NCBI RefSeq assembly: GCF_011305415.1
Contig: NZ_JAANOQ010000008.1
Span: 62,001-126,000 of the forward strand
Source of the DNA: Flavobacterium bernardetii
GTDB taxonomy: Bacteria; Bacteroidota; Bacteroidia; Flavobacteriales; Flavobacteriaceae
DNA: 64,000 nucleotides
Direction: 5' to 3'
In this document: piece by piece, positions 27,282 to 35,759 of the stretch
Layout of the letters: each line of letters opens with the position of its first letter
Position numbering within the stretch: the stretch's first letter is position 1
Program-made: the position numbers and the translations under genes
Notes under the pieces: model-generated
What the model was told of the DNA's origin: nothing
What the model saw: the letters and a program-made list of their open reading frames with translations, nothing else
Databases searched by the model: none

Positions 27282-28238
27282 TTAAAATATTTTACTTGCA
27301 ATTGCTTTAATGTTTTCCGCTTTACCCATAGAATAATAATGCAATACTGGAATTCCAGCAGCAACTAATTCAGTACTTTGTTGAATGCACCATTCGACAC
27401 CAATTTCTTTAACCGCTTCGTTATCTTTTGCTTTTACAACCTCCATAATTAAATCGTCTGGTAATTCTATACTGAATCGGTGTGGAATTAAATTCAATTG
27501 TTTTTTAGTTGCGATAGGTTTCAATCCTGGAATAATTGGAACGGTAATCCCAGCTGCTCTGCATTTTGCTACAAAGTCGAAAAATTTCTGATTATCGAAA
27601 AACATTTGTGTAATGATGTAATCCGCTCCGTTTTTAATTTTTTGCTTTAAGAAATGGATGTCGCTATCTAAACTTGGTGCTTCCATATGCTTTTCTGGAT
27701 AACCCGCTACTCCAATACAAAAATCAGTTTTGGAAGAATTTTGTAGATCGGCATCTAAATAAATTCCTTTATTTAAATCATTAATTTGCGAAACCAATTC
27801 TGAAGCAAAAGCGTGACCTTCTTTTTCAGGTTTGAAGTAAATTTCACTTTTAACCGCATCACCACGTAGCGCTACCACATTATTAATTCCTAAGAAATCT
27901 AAATCGATTAATAGATTTTCAGTATCTTCTTTTGTAAAACCACCACATAAAATATGCGGAATTGCATCTACAGCATATTTATTTTGAATTGCTGCGCAAA
28001 TTCCAACCGTTCCAGGACGTTTCTTTACTACTTTTTTTTGCAATAACCCGTTTTCTAATTCTTTAAATTCATACTCTTCACGATGATAGGTAACATCTAT
28101 AAAAGGTGGTTTGAATTCCATTAAAGGACTAATACTATCAAAAATAGATTGAATATTTTGTCCTTTTAACGGCGGTAATATTTCGAAAGAAAAAAGTGAT
28201 CTTCCTAAAGCGTTTTCTATATGTTGTGTTACTTTCAT
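27282..28238 (-). CDS. metF: Methylenetetrahydrofolate reductase
   Basis: A 318-residue TIM-barrel flavoprotein that reduces 5,10-methylene-THF to 5-methyl-THF, the methyl donor for MetH. Family segments are FEILPPLKGQ near the start, FIDVTYHREE, and GADYIITQMFFDNQKFFDFV. It is the last gene of the metH1-metH2-metF run, 87 bp after metH2; the gap is filled by a heptamer repeat hairpin. The SAM-I riboswitch in front of metH1 may therefore also govern metF. Confidence 0.93.
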   Translation of the reverse strand: MKVTQHIENALGRSLFSFEILPPLKGQNIQSIFDSISPLMEFKPPFIDVTYHREEYEFKELENGLLQKKVVKKRPGTVGICAAIQNKYAVDAIPHILCGGFTKEDTENLLIDLDFLGINNVVALRGDAVKSEIYFKPEKEGHAFASELVSQINDLNKGIYLDADLQNSSKTDFCIGVAGYPEKHMEAPSLDSDIHFLKQKIKNGADYIITQMFFDNQKFFDFVAKCRAAGITVPIIPGLKPIATKKQLNLIPHRFSIELPDDLIMEVVKAKDNEAVKEIGVEWCIQQSTELVAAGIPVLHYYSMGKAENIKAIASKIF

Positions 28239-28250
28239 TTGTGTGTCTTA

Positions 28251-28322
28251 AAGTTTGAAAGTCGAAAGTCGAAAGTCATAAGAATATTTCTTTAAGACTT
28301 TATGACATTTGACTTTATGACT
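28251..28322. repeat. Inverted heptanucleotide arrays in the metH2-metF gap
   Basis: Three GAAAGTC units (28257-28277) plus a partial one face a reverse-complement arm built of GACTTTA/TGACATT/TGACTTT units up to 28322. The arms can fold into an imperfect hairpin (for example AAAGTCATAAG against CTTTAAGACTTT) between the metH2 stop and the metF start. Confidence 0.7.
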
Positions 28323-28325
28323 ATT

Positions 28326-31004
28326 TTAATCTGCAATATTTGGGTTAAGCCATTTCATGGCTTTTTCAGTACTTATGCTTCTTCTTTTGGCGTAATTAAT
28401 TACTTGATCTTCTTTTATTTTTCCTAGTCCGAAATATTTACTTTCAGGATTTCCGAAATAATAACCTGAAACCGATGAAGCTGGCCACATTGCCATACTT
28501 TCTGTTAAGGTGACACCAATTTCTTGTTCTACATTTAATAATTTCCAAATGGTAGGCTTCTCTAAATGGTCTGGACAAGCAGGATAACCTGGAGCAGGAC
28601 GAATTCCTTTATATTCTTCTTTGATTAAATCTTGATTTGAAAGATTTTCATCAGAAGCATAACCCCAAATTTCTTTACGTATTCTTTCGTGTAAATATTC
28701 GGCAAAAGCTTCAGCAAAACGATCTCCTAACGCTTTAACTAAAATCGAATTATAATCGTCTAAATCATCTTCAAATTCTTTTGCTTTCTCATCAACTCCA
28801 AAGCCAGTAGTGACACAAAAAGCGCCCATATAATCTTGTTTCCCGTTATTTTTAGGACTAATAAAATCAGCTAAAGCGATATTTGGTGCTCCTTTTGTTT
28901 TTTGAGATTGTTGTCTTAAAGTCAAGAAAGTTTCTAGAACTTTTCCATCATTTCCATACAATTCAATATCATCATCATTAACCTGATTTGCTGGAAAAAT
29001 TCCGTAAATACCTTTGGCTTCCAACCATTTTTCGGACATTAATTGTGCTAACATTTTTTGAGCATCGGCAAACAAATCCGTAGCTTGTGTTCCTACTATA
29101 TTATCTGTTAAAATTGCTGGATATTTTCCGTACAATTCCCAAGAACCAAAAAACGGAGTCCAATCTATATAAGGAACTAAATCTTCTAAGGCTACTTCAA
29201 TTGTTTTTACTCCAATAAAATTAGGTTTTATAACATTATAACTTTCCCAATCCAATTGTAATTTATTGGCTCTAGCTTGCTCAATTGTTAAGAAATTTTT
29301 ATCTCGTGAACGATTTAAAAAAGTTTCTCTAAATGCATCATATTCTGCACGAATTTCGCTTGCATATATTTTTTTATTACTATCTAAAAGGTTTCCTGCT
29401 ACGGTAACCGCTCTAGAAGCATCGTTTACGTGAATTACCGTTTGACTATATTGTGGTGCGATTTTCACTGCCGTATGAGCACGTGAAGTTGTTGCTCCAC
29501 CAATCATAACAGGAATTTTTAGTCCTTGTCTGTCTAATTCTTTGGCTAAATACACCATTTCGTCTAATGAAGGCGTAATTAAACCGCTTAAACCAATAAT
29601 ATCAACTTCATGTTCAATGGCAGCTGAGATGATTTTCTCTGGAGAAACCATCACTCCTAAATCGACAATTTCGTAATTATTACAAGCCAATACTACAGCA
29701 ACAATATTTTTACCAATATCGTGTACATCACCTTTTACGGTAGCCATTAATATTTTTCCGTTTCCTCGTTTATCACCAGCTTCTTTGCTTGCTTCAATGA
29801 ATGGCAATAAATACGCAACAGCTCTTTTCATTACTCGGGCTGATTTTACTACTTGAGGCAAAAACATTTTTCCACTTCCAAATAAATCTCCAACCACATT
29901 CATACCTGCCATCAAATTTATTTCGATAACTTCAATAGGTTTGGTTGCTGCTATACGAGCTTCTTCAACATCTTCTTCTATAAATTGATCAATTCCTTTT
30001 ACTAAAGCATGTGTAATTCGGTCTTGAACCGAACCCGAACGCCATTCTTGAATTGCTTTTTCACCGCTTTTAACATCGCCTCGCACATTTTCTGCAAAAT
30101 CCAATAATCTTTCCGTAGCATCATCTCTTCTGTTTAGAATTACATCTTCAACATGTTCTAGTAAATCTTTAGGGATATCATCATAAATAGATAACATTTC
30201 CGGATTTACAATTCCCATCGTCATTCCATTCTGAATCGCATGATATAAAAAAACCGAGTGCATCGCTTCACGAACAGTGTCATTTCCTCTAAACGAAAAC
30301 GAAACGTTACTCACACCACCACTAATGTGTGCATGTGGTAAATTTTCTCGAACCCATTTCGTACCTCTGAAAAAATCTAAAGCGTTTAAGCGATGTTCTT
30401 CCATTCCAGTCGCCACAGGAAATATATTTAAATCGAAAATAATATCTTGAGGTGGAAAATTTACTTTGTTGACCAAAATATCATACGAACGTTGACAAAT
30501 TTCAATACGACGTTCGTAATTATCGGCTTGACCAACCTCATCAAAAGCCATAATAATAGCTGCGGCACCATATCGTTTAATCAATTTGGCGTGATGAATG
30601 AAAGCTTCTTCTCCTTCTTTCAAAGAAATGGAGTTTACAACACTTTTTCCTTGTACAACTTTTAGTCCAGCTTCAATAATTTCCCATTTCGAGCTATCAA
30701 TCATGATTGGTACTCTTGAGATATCTGGTTCTGAAGCAATTAAATTCAGGAATTTTGTCATAGCATAAACGCCATCTAACATTCCTTCATCCATATTTAT
30801 ATCGATGATTTGCGCACCACCTTCTACTTGCTCTCTAGCGATAGAAAGTGCTTCATCGTATTTTTCTTCTTTTATTAAACGTAAAAATTTTCTTGAACCA
30901 GTAACATTGGTACGCTCACCTATGTTAACAAAAACGCTTTCGGGCGTAATTATCAATGGTTCTAGTCCTGAAAGTTGTAAATTTATTCTTTTGTTTTTCG
31001 ACAT
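28326..31004 (-). CDS. metH: Methionine synthase MetH, C-terminal module (folate, cobalamin and activation domains)
   Basis: An 892-residue protein with the pterin-binding domain ([16 protein letters not shown] near the start), the cobalamin cap and Rossmann domains ([11 protein letters not shown], the DxHxxG that ligates cobalt through His), and the SAM-dependent reactivation domain ([13 protein letters not shown]). It lacks the homocysteine/zinc module, which is supplied by a separate gene just upstream (31234-32274). Split MetH of this sort is common in Bacteroidetes. The two proteins together methylate homocysteine with methyl-THF. Confidence 0.93.
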   Translation of the reverse strand: MSKNKRINLQLSGLEPLIITPESVFVNIGERTNVTGSRKFLRLIKEEKYDEALSIAREQVEGGAQIIDINMDEGMLDGVYAMTKFLNLIASEPDISRVPIMIDSSKWEIIEAGLKVVQGKSVVNSISLKEGEEAFIHHAKLIKRYGAAAIIMAFDEVGQADNYERRIEICQRSYDILVNKVNFPPQDIIFDLNIFPVATGMEEHRLNALDFFRGTKWVRENLPHAHISGGVSNVSFSFRGNDTVREAMHSVFLYHAIQNGMTMGIVNPEMLSIYDDIPKDLLEHVEDVILNRRDDATERLLDFAENVRGDVKSGEKAIQEWRSGSVQDRITHALVKGIDQFIEEDVEEARIAATKPIEVIEINLMAGMNVVGDLFGSGKMFLPQVVKSARVMKRAVAYLLPFIEASKEAGDKRGNGKILMATVKGDVHDIGKNIVAVVLACNNYEIVDLGVMVSPEKIISAAIEHEVDIIGLSGLITPSLDEMVYLAKELDRQGLKIPVMIGGATTSRAHTAVKIAPQYSQTVIHVNDASRAVTVAGNLLDSNKKIYASEIRAEYDAFRETFLNRSRDKNFLTIEQARANKLQLDWESYNVIKPNFIGVKTIEVALEDLVPYIDWTPFFGSWELYGKYPAILTDNIVGTQATDLFADAQKMLAQLMSEKWLEAKGIYGIFPANQVNDDDIELYGNDGKVLETFLTLRQQSQKTKGAPNIALADFISPKNNGKQDYMGAFCVTTGFGVDEKAKEFEDDLDDYNSILVKALGDRFAEAFAEYLHERIRKEIWGYASDENLSNQDLIKEEYKGIRPAPGYPACPDHLEKPTIWKLLNVEQEIGVTLTESMAMWPASSVSGYYFGNPESKYFGLGKIKEDQVINYAKRRSISTEKAMKWLNPNIAD

Positions 31005-31035
31005 CTTCTTTTTTATAATCCTATGCGTTTTTACT

Positions 31036-31179
31036 TTAAAGTAACTGGCTGTTTATTCTTTTATAGTTTCTAGCAACATCTTTCCAAAAGATTTTACTTT
31101 TACTGAAATATAGATTTATTCTGTTCTCTTTTGACTGTATAAAATTTTCTATTTTTATTATTTTTATGATATTTTTCAT
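31036..31179 (-). other. Small ORF between the two metH genes (47 codons, doubtful)
   Basis: An ATG-started frame reading MKNIIKIIKIENFIQSKENR at its start and Lys/Ile-rich throughout fills most of the 229-bp gap between metH1 and metH2. Its composition is what AT-rich noncoding DNA gives by chance, and there is no family signature. A small AAACCC/GGGTTT hairpin lies at 31211-31228. The ORF is recorded because the gap is unusually long for an operon. Confidence 0.2.
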
Positions 31180-31233
31180 TTCCTATTTACAAGTTATTCT
31201 TGCTTTCTTAAACCCGTTTAGGGTTTAAAAACA

Positions 31234-32274
31234 CTAAATAGGTTGGTTTTGTTCTAATTTTCTTGGTTTATATTCTTTTGCTATTTCAGCAATTAATTTG
31301 ATATGTTCTGGTGTTGTTCCGCAGCAACCTCCAATAATATTTACAAGGCTCTCATCCAAATATTCTTTAATAAGCGCTTGTGTTTGCTCTGGTGTTTCAT
31401 CATATTCTCCAAAAGCATTAGGCAAACCTGCATTGGGATGAGCAGAAATATTGAATGAGGTGTTATGCGACAATGTTTTTAAATAGGGTTTTAATAAATC
31501 GGCACCTAAAGCACAATTAAACCCTACACTTAATAACGGAATATGAGAAACTGAAATTAAAAATGCTTCAACTGTTTGTCCAGATAATGTTCTTCCAGAA
31601 GCATCTGTAATTGTTCCTGAAACCATGACTGGAATGTCTAAATTCCTTTCTTCTTTCACTTCTTCAATAGCGAATAATGCGGCTTTAGCATTTAATGTAT
31701 CGAAAATAGTTTCTACTAAAAGCACATCAGAACCACCATTAATTAAAGCTTCAACTTGTTGTTTATAGGCAATCCGTAAATCGTCAAAAGTTACGGCGCG
31801 ATATCCTGGATCATTCACATCTGGTGACATTGATGCCGTTCTGTTTGTTGGTCCGATTGAACCTGCAACAAAACGAGGTTTCTCAGGGTTTTTGGCTGTA
31901 AATTCATCGGCAACTTCACGGGCAATTTTAGCGGATTGATAGTTAAGTTCGTAAACAAAATCTTCTAAATGATAGTCGGCCATTCCGATTGTCGTTCCTG
32001 AAAAGGTATTCGTTTCTACGATATCAGCACCTGCTTGAAAATATTTACGGTGTACTTCTTTAACAGCTTCTGGCTGTGTGATTGACAACAAATCGTTATT
32101 CCCTTTTAAGGAATGTGGAAAATCTTTGAAACGTTCGCCACGAAAATCCTCTTCTGAAAAATTGTAGCGTTGCAACATGGTTCCCATAGCACCATCAAGA
32201 ACCAAAATTCTTTCTTTAATGGCTTCCAGGATGTTACTTTTAGATGTTAAAGTTGATGTGTTCGTATTTGACAT
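31234..32274 (-). CDS. metH: Methionine synthase MetH, N-terminal homocysteine methyltransferase module
   Basis: A 346-residue zinc-dependent homocysteine S-methyltransferase barrel. Signatures are [19 protein letters not shown] and the zinc ligands in [10 protein letters not shown] and [12 protein letters not shown]. It works with the 892-residue module encoded next. The ATG at 32274 is chosen; a TTG two codons upstream is possible. A SAM-I riboswitch lies in the 5' leader (32390-32494), so expression should fall when S-adenosylmethionine is abundant. Confidence 0.93.
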   Translation of the reverse strand: MSNTNTSTLTSKSNILEAIKERILVLDGAMGTMLQRYNFSEEDFRGERFKDFPHSLKGNNDLLSITQPEAVKEVHRKYFQAGADIVETNTFSGTTIGMADYHLEDFVYELNYQSAKIAREVADEFTAKNPEKPRFVAGSIGPTNRTASMSPDVNDPGYRAVTFDDLRIAYKQQVEALINGGSDVLLVETIFDTLNAKAALFAIEEVKEERNLDIPVMVSGTITDASGRTLSGQTVEAFLISVSHIPLLSVGFNCALGADLLKPYLKTLSHNTSFNISAHPNAGLPNAFGEYDETPEQTQALIKEYLDESLVNIIGGCCGTTPEHIKLIAEIAKEYKPRKLEQNQPI

Positions 32275-32389
32275 TTTCAATGATATTATGTTTTATTTTA
32301 ATTCTTCGTGCACTTGCTTTTACCCTCGTTACAATAGAACGTGAGTAAACTTAAAATTGATATCAGCGAAAAGTGGTGAAAATTTTCTG

Positions 32390-32494
32390 GTTATCTGTTT
32401 CCGATAAAAAAATCGGAATAGAATGTAGCACCTTCTACAAGAGTAGGGTTGCTAAGGTTTCGCTGGGTCTAATCCCTCCACCTTTCGTGATAAC
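32390..32494 (-). ncRNA. SAM-I (S-box) riboswitch in front of metH
   Basis: On the minus strand the leader has P1 arms TTATC and GATAA, then the invariant core GGTGGAGGGATTAGACCC, GCGAAACCTTAGCAACCC, and AAGGTGCTACATTC. These match the SAM-I consensus, including the GGAGGGA, the GAAACC with AGCAACC segment, and AAGGUGC, with a variable P3 (CTACTCTTGTAG). It is about 115 bases ahead of metH1. No hairpin with a U-run follows, so control could be translational; a hairpin ACTCACGTT/AACGAGGGT (near 32325-32350) is a candidate expression platform. Confidence 0.92.
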
Positions 32495-32517
32495 AATCAT
32501 TATGTTTATGAACGAGA

Positions 32518-32525
32518 CAAAGGTA
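32518..32525 (-). promoter_or_regulatory. -7 promoter box (TACCTTTG) of the metH-metF unit
   Basis: TACCTTTG on the minus strand matches TAnnTTTG and lies 24 bp before the riboswitch. A weak palindrome at 32542-32556 (AAGAAATATTTTCTA) partly resembles the twin operators of the cys/met promoters but is placed differently. Confidence 0.55.
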
Positions 32526-32645
32526 ATAAAAAAATGTAAAAAAGAAATATTTTCTAATTTTTAATTAAAAAAAGAGAATAAATAGTTTTTTATTCATTTA
32601 AAACAATAAAATCAAGAACAAAAAACTATAAAAATTTCTTTAAAG

Positions 32646-34229
32646 CTATATTTTATCGATAATTCTTAATATATCACCAAAAACGCCTCGAGCTGTTACA
32701 GACGCTCCTGCTCCTGCTCCTTGAATTACGATAGGTCTTTCTCCATACGATTCGGTATAAATTTCGAAAATGGAATCAGAACCTTTTAATTGCCCTAAAG
32801 CGGAACTTTCTGGGACAGAAACCAATTTCACCTCTAAATTTCCTTTATCTTGTTGTAAATCGCCAGACAATTCTCCGATATAACGCAAGACATTTCCTTT
32901 CTCTTGATTTTCTTTAATTGTTTTATAATGCGAATCCAAAAGATTTAAATTCTCTAAGAAATTGTTCGTAGTTAATGACCTCAACTCTACTGGAATTAAA
33001 TTCTGAATATCTATTTCATTAAATTCATTTTGTAAATCTAATTCGCGAGCTAAAATCAGTAATTTTCTAGCTACGTCGTTTCCACATAAATCTTCACGCG
33101 GATCAGGTTCCGTGAAACCTAAAGCGATTGCTTCTTTCAATACTTCACTAAACGGTTTATCTTCCACAGAAAAATGATTAAAAATATAACTCAACGTTCC
33201 TGAAAACACGCCTTTAATTTTGGTGATATTTTCTCCTGAAAGATGTAACAACTTAATCGTATCAATTAAAGGCAAACCTGCACCAACATTCGTTTCGTAT
33301 AAATAATTTTTTTGGTTATCTTGTAACACCTGACGAATTTCTTTGTAGAAACCATAACTTAACGTATTGGCAATTTTATTAGAAGAAACCACATCGAAAC
33401 CACTTTCAATTAGTGTGACATAATTTTCTACGAAACTGCTACTTGCGGTATTATCCACTGCGATTAAATTTTCTAAATGATTTTCTTTCGCATATTTAAT
33501 AATATCCTGAACATCATAAGCTTCTCCGTTAGTTGCGATTTCAGATTTCCAATTTTCATTGATTCCTTTTTCATTTATTACCAATTTTGTAGAATTCGCA
33601 ATCGCAAAAATATTCAGTTTGATTCCTTTTTTAATTTCAATGTTTTTTGCTGAAGACAAAACCTGATCAATCAAAGTGGAGCCGACTAAACCATGACCAA
33701 AAATGGCAATATTTATTTTTTTTGTTAATCCGAAAATCTCCACATTAATTACGTTTAATGCGCGTTTTAAATCGGTTTTCTTCACTACTAAACTCACACT
33801 ATTTCCAGTAATGATGTTGTTAAATAAAATGGGTGTGATTTTATTTCGAATTAAAGACGAGTACAACTTGTGAAACGTACTTAAATCTTGACCTGTAATA
33901 GAAATAGCTGCAATATTATTATCAACAGAAACTTTACTTACATCGCCAAAAATCAAATCATTTGCGAATTCTTTTTCCAAACCTTGCAAGGCTTCTGTGG
34001 CTCTTTCCGTGCTTACTACAATTCCGATTCCTCTTTCTGACGAACCTTGAGAAATGATGCTTACACTGATTTTATGATTTGCCATTACGCTAAAAATTCG
34101 CGCATCGATACCTGGTTTACCTAATAAACCTTTTCCTTCTAAATTGACTAAAGATACATTATCCAAAACGGATAATTCTTTAATTCCTTTGTACTTAAAT
34201 CCTTTTTCTTCTGATTTTAAAATTGACAT
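32646..34229 (-). CDS. hom: Homoserine dehydrogenase with N-terminal ACT region (ThrA without the kinase domain)
   Basis: A 527-residue protein. The first 165 or so residues align in character with the tandem ACT region of bifunctional ThrA (VSLVNLEGKGLLGKPGIDAR, then IISQGSSERGIGIVVS), and the rest is homoserine dehydrogenase (NIAIFGHGLVGSTLIDQ for NADP binding, VVSSNKIAN, GFTEPDPREDLCGNDVARKLLILAR). The aspartokinase catalytic domain that precedes these ACT domains in ThrA is absent, and metX ends 2 bp upstream, so it is not encoded next door. The product makes homoserine for MetX. The retained ACT domains suggest amino acid feedback. Confidence 0.9.
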   Translation of the reverse strand: MSILKSEEKGFKYKGIKELSVLDNVSLVNLEGKGLLGKPGIDARIFSVMANHKISVSIISQGSSERGIGIVVSTERATEALQGLEKEFANDLIFGDVSKVSVDNNIAAISITGQDLSTFHKLYSSLIRNKITPILFNNIITGNSVSLVVKKTDLKRALNVINVEIFGLTKKINIAIFGHGLVGSTLIDQVLSSAKNIEIKKGIKLNIFAIANSTKLVINEKGINENWKSEIATNGEAYDVQDIIKYAKENHLENLIAVDNTASSSFVENYVTLIESGFDVVSSNKIANTLSYGFYKEIRQVLQDNQKNYLYETNVGAGLPLIDTIKLLHLSGENITKIKGVFSGTLSYIFNHFSVEDKPFSEVLKEAIALGFTEPDPREDLCGNDVARKLLILARELDLQNEFNEIDIQNLIPVELRSLTTNNFLENLNLLDSHYKTIKENQEKGNVLRYIGELSGDLQQDKGNLEVKLVSVPESSALGQLKGSDSIFEIYTESYGERPIVIQGAGAGASVTARGVFGDILRIIDKI

Positions 34230-34231
34230 AA

Positions 34232-35215
34232 TTAAATTGTGTGTTTAGAGTTAAATATTGTTTTTAAAATGTTGTTTAAACTTTCATATTCTATTAGGAA
34301 AGCATCGTGTCCGTGAATAGAATTTATTTCATGATAAGTTAAGTTTTTTGAAATATTGCTTAATAAATTATGCGTTTTGATATTCTCATTTGGTGCGAAA
34401 AAATAATCGCTATTAATTGCTATTTGATGAATTTTTGTCGGACTATTTTTTGCAAAATCTTGTAAATCGTTTTCCGTACTACTTTCTCCAATGGTTTTTA
34501 ACAGATGATTCATTAATTTGTAGGCACTTAATTCAAATCGACTTGTTAATTTTTCACCGTGATGCAACAACCAGGATTCGACTTTATAACTATTTTGATT
34601 GTCATTTCTTTCCGAATTGAATTTCGCTGTTAGTGATTCTGGTGTTCTATACAATAACATGGCGTGCAATCTTGCATCATGAATTGGGTTTCTAGAATTA
34701 TTCAGAATCGCATCTTGTACTAAAACATTTCCGATTAACCAATCGTTAGCTTTCCAATTTGTGGCGATTGGAACTAAATTCTGAATGGCATTTGGTTTTA
34801 TAAAAGCCATTTCCCAAGCAATGGCACCGCCTAAACTTCCGCCTATAACCGCAAAAAGTTGATTTACTTTTAAATATTCTAAACCTTTCCAAAAAAGCGA
34901 AGCGATATCTTTTGTTGTGAAACTTTTATAATTTTCAATTAAATTTTCCGCATCATTATCGTACCCATTTCCTGGAATATTGAATGCGATTATCGTGTAT
35001 TTTTTAGTGTCAATTACTTTGTTTTCTCCTACAACATCATTCCACCAACCATTTTCACCAGCTACATTTGAATTTCCGGTTAAGGCATGATTTACCAACA
35101 CTATTGGTGCCATTCCAATCGGCAACCCAAAAGTTTGAAAGGATAAGTTGATTTTACAAACCTCACCCGATTGAAGTAAAAAGTTTGCTATTTTTATATT
35201 TTGTATTCTTTTCAT
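34232..35215 (-). CDS. metX: Homoserine O-acyltransferase (MetX family)
   Basis: A 327-residue alpha/beta hydrolase of the MetX type, which acylates homoserine (usually with acetyl-CoA) to commit it to methionine. The nucleophile Ser is in VIGGSLGGAIAWEMA, the catalytic Asp probably in NSDYFFAP, and the His in IHGHDAFLIEY. It is somewhat shorter than typical MetX (about 350-380). It is the first gene of a metX-hom pair and is preceded by two tandem Met-rich leader peptides, each with its own terminator, and by twin operators. Confidence 0.9.
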   Translation of the reverse strand: MKRIQNIKIANFLLQSGEVCKINLSFQTFGLPIGMAPIVLVNHALTGNSNVAGENGWWNDVVGENKVIDTKKYTIIAFNIPGNGYDNDAENLIENYKSFTTKDIASLFWKGLEYLKVNQLFAVIGGSLGGAIAWEMAFIKPNAIQNLVPIATNWKANDWLIGNVLVQDAILNNSRNPIHDARLHAMLLYRTPESLTAKFNSERNDNQNSYKVESWLLHHGEKLTSRFELSAYKLMNHLLKTIGESSTENDLQDFAKNSPTKIHQIAINSDYFFAPNENIKTHNLLSNISKNLTYHEINSIHGHDAFLIEYESLNNILKTIFNSKHTI

Positions 35216-35288
35216 TTTTTTTTTAACCTGCTATTATTTTTTTTGAACTAATACTCTTTTCATTGTGATTCTGAAACTAGTTCAGAAT

Positions 35289-35320
35289 AAAAAACCCTTT
35301 TGGAACATTTACCAAAAGGG
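35289..35320 (-). terminator. Second (metX-proximal) attenuator terminator
   Basis: On the minus strand CCCTTTTGG/CCAAAAGGG (9-bp stem, 35312-35320 and 35295-35303, 8-base loop) is followed by TTTTTT. CTTTTGG of its 5' arm can instead pair over 7 bp with CCAAAAG in the leader ORF (complement of 35357-35363). Confidence 0.85.
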
Positions 35321-35332
35321 CTTATAGTTGAA

Positions 35333-35434
35333 CTATAACAAAGAGTATCTCTTCCGCTTTTGGCAATATTTAATTGGTACACACATGCGCATCATCATTC
35401 GGCTAGTCATCATAAAACTGTTTGTTGTATTCAT
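35333..35434 (-). CDS. Methionine-rich leader peptide 2 of metX
   Basis: A 33-codon ORF with seven Met (positions 1, 8, 9, 13-15, 17) and two Cys (18, 24); its core reads FMMTSRMMMRMC. The control codons are followed by the CCAAAAG segment that pairs with the terminator arm. It starts 25 bp after the first metX terminator, so only transcripts that escape the first attenuator meet this one. The stop lies about 13 bases before the terminator stem. ORF, hairpin and complementarity are read directly; the sensing of charged Met-tRNA is inferred. Confidence 0.78.
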   Translation of the reverse strand: MNTTNSFMMTSRMMMRMCVPIKYCQKRKRYSLL

Positions 35435-35458
35435 ATTTTTTATTTCAATTGTATTTAT

Positions 35459-35487
35459 AAAAAAGCCTCTGCGTTTTGGCAGAGGCT
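35459..35487 (-). terminator. First (distal) attenuator terminator of metX
   Basis: AGCCTCTGC/GCAGAGGCT (9-bp stem, 35464-35472 and 35479-35487, loop of 6) is followed on the minus strand by TTTTT. CCTCTG of the 5' arm is complementary to CAGAGG inside the preceding leader ORF (complement of 35536-35541). Confidence 0.85.
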
Positions 35488-35521
35488 AAAGTTGCATTAT
35501 TCTTAGTAGGTTAAGTTAAAA

Positions 35522-35590
35522 TTATGCAATATCATCCTCTGTGGAAAATTTCCACATCATCATTCGAATAGTAAACATTGTATACTTCAT
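35522..35590 (-). CDS. Methionine-rich leader peptide 1 of metX
   Basis: A 22-codon ORF with Met at 1, 5, 10, 11 and 12; its second half reads RMMMWKFSTEDDIA and ends in TAA. The three Met codons are followed by TGTGGAAA and TTTCCACA, a hairpin-forming dyad whose 3' side continues into CAGAGG, the strand that pairs with the terminator. A ribosome stalled at the Met run would block the first arm and free the antiterminator. The same peptide and RNA core recurs in front of cysH (with Cys codons) and of the gene at 48910. It lies 27 bp after a TAnnTTTG box. Confidence 0.82.
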   Translation of the reverse strand: MKYTMFTIRMMMWKFSTEDDIA

Positions 35591-35616
35591 TCTGATCTTA
35601 TTGTTTTTTGATGGGG

Positions 35617-35624
35617 CAAATCTA
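35617..35624 (-). promoter_or_regulatory. -7 promoter box (TAGATTTG) of metX leader
   Basis: TAGATTTG on the minus strand matches TAnnTTTG. The -33 position 19 bp upstream reads TTT rather than TTG, which may mean dependence on an activator. The first base pair of the box overlaps operator 1. Confidence 0.65.
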
Positions 35625-35667
35625 GAATAATTTTCTGTTTAAAAAAATTATATAGATAAATTATCTA
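35623..35667. promoter_or_regulatory. Twin Lrp-like operators upstream of metX
   Basis: Two 15-bp dyads, TAGAATAATTTTCTG (35623-35637) and TAGATAAATTATCTA (35653-35667), have centres 30 bp apart. They match the E. coli Lrp consensus YAGHAWATTWTDCTR except at one or a few positions (centre A; last base G in the first). The nearer site overlaps the -7 box by two bases. The same pair, with the same spacing, lies in front of cysH and of the gene at 48910. Confidence 0.7.
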
Positions 35668-35759
35668 AATTTTATTATTTATTGAGCTGTAAATAGATTT
35701 TAAATCTAAAAATATCTTTTAATCGCCAAAATAATTCTACTAAAAAGAAAAAATCTAAG

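Noticed and set aside
32542..32556. Lrp-like operator at the metH promoter
   Set aside because: Only about 12 of 15 positions fit, it is placed 17 bp from the -7 box rather than overlapping it, and the partner site 30 bp away is missing.
35216..35610. T-box or SAM riboswitch in front of metX
   Set aside because: No T-box sequence or SAM-I/SAM-II core was found; the leader is explained by two Met-rich ORFs with terminators.
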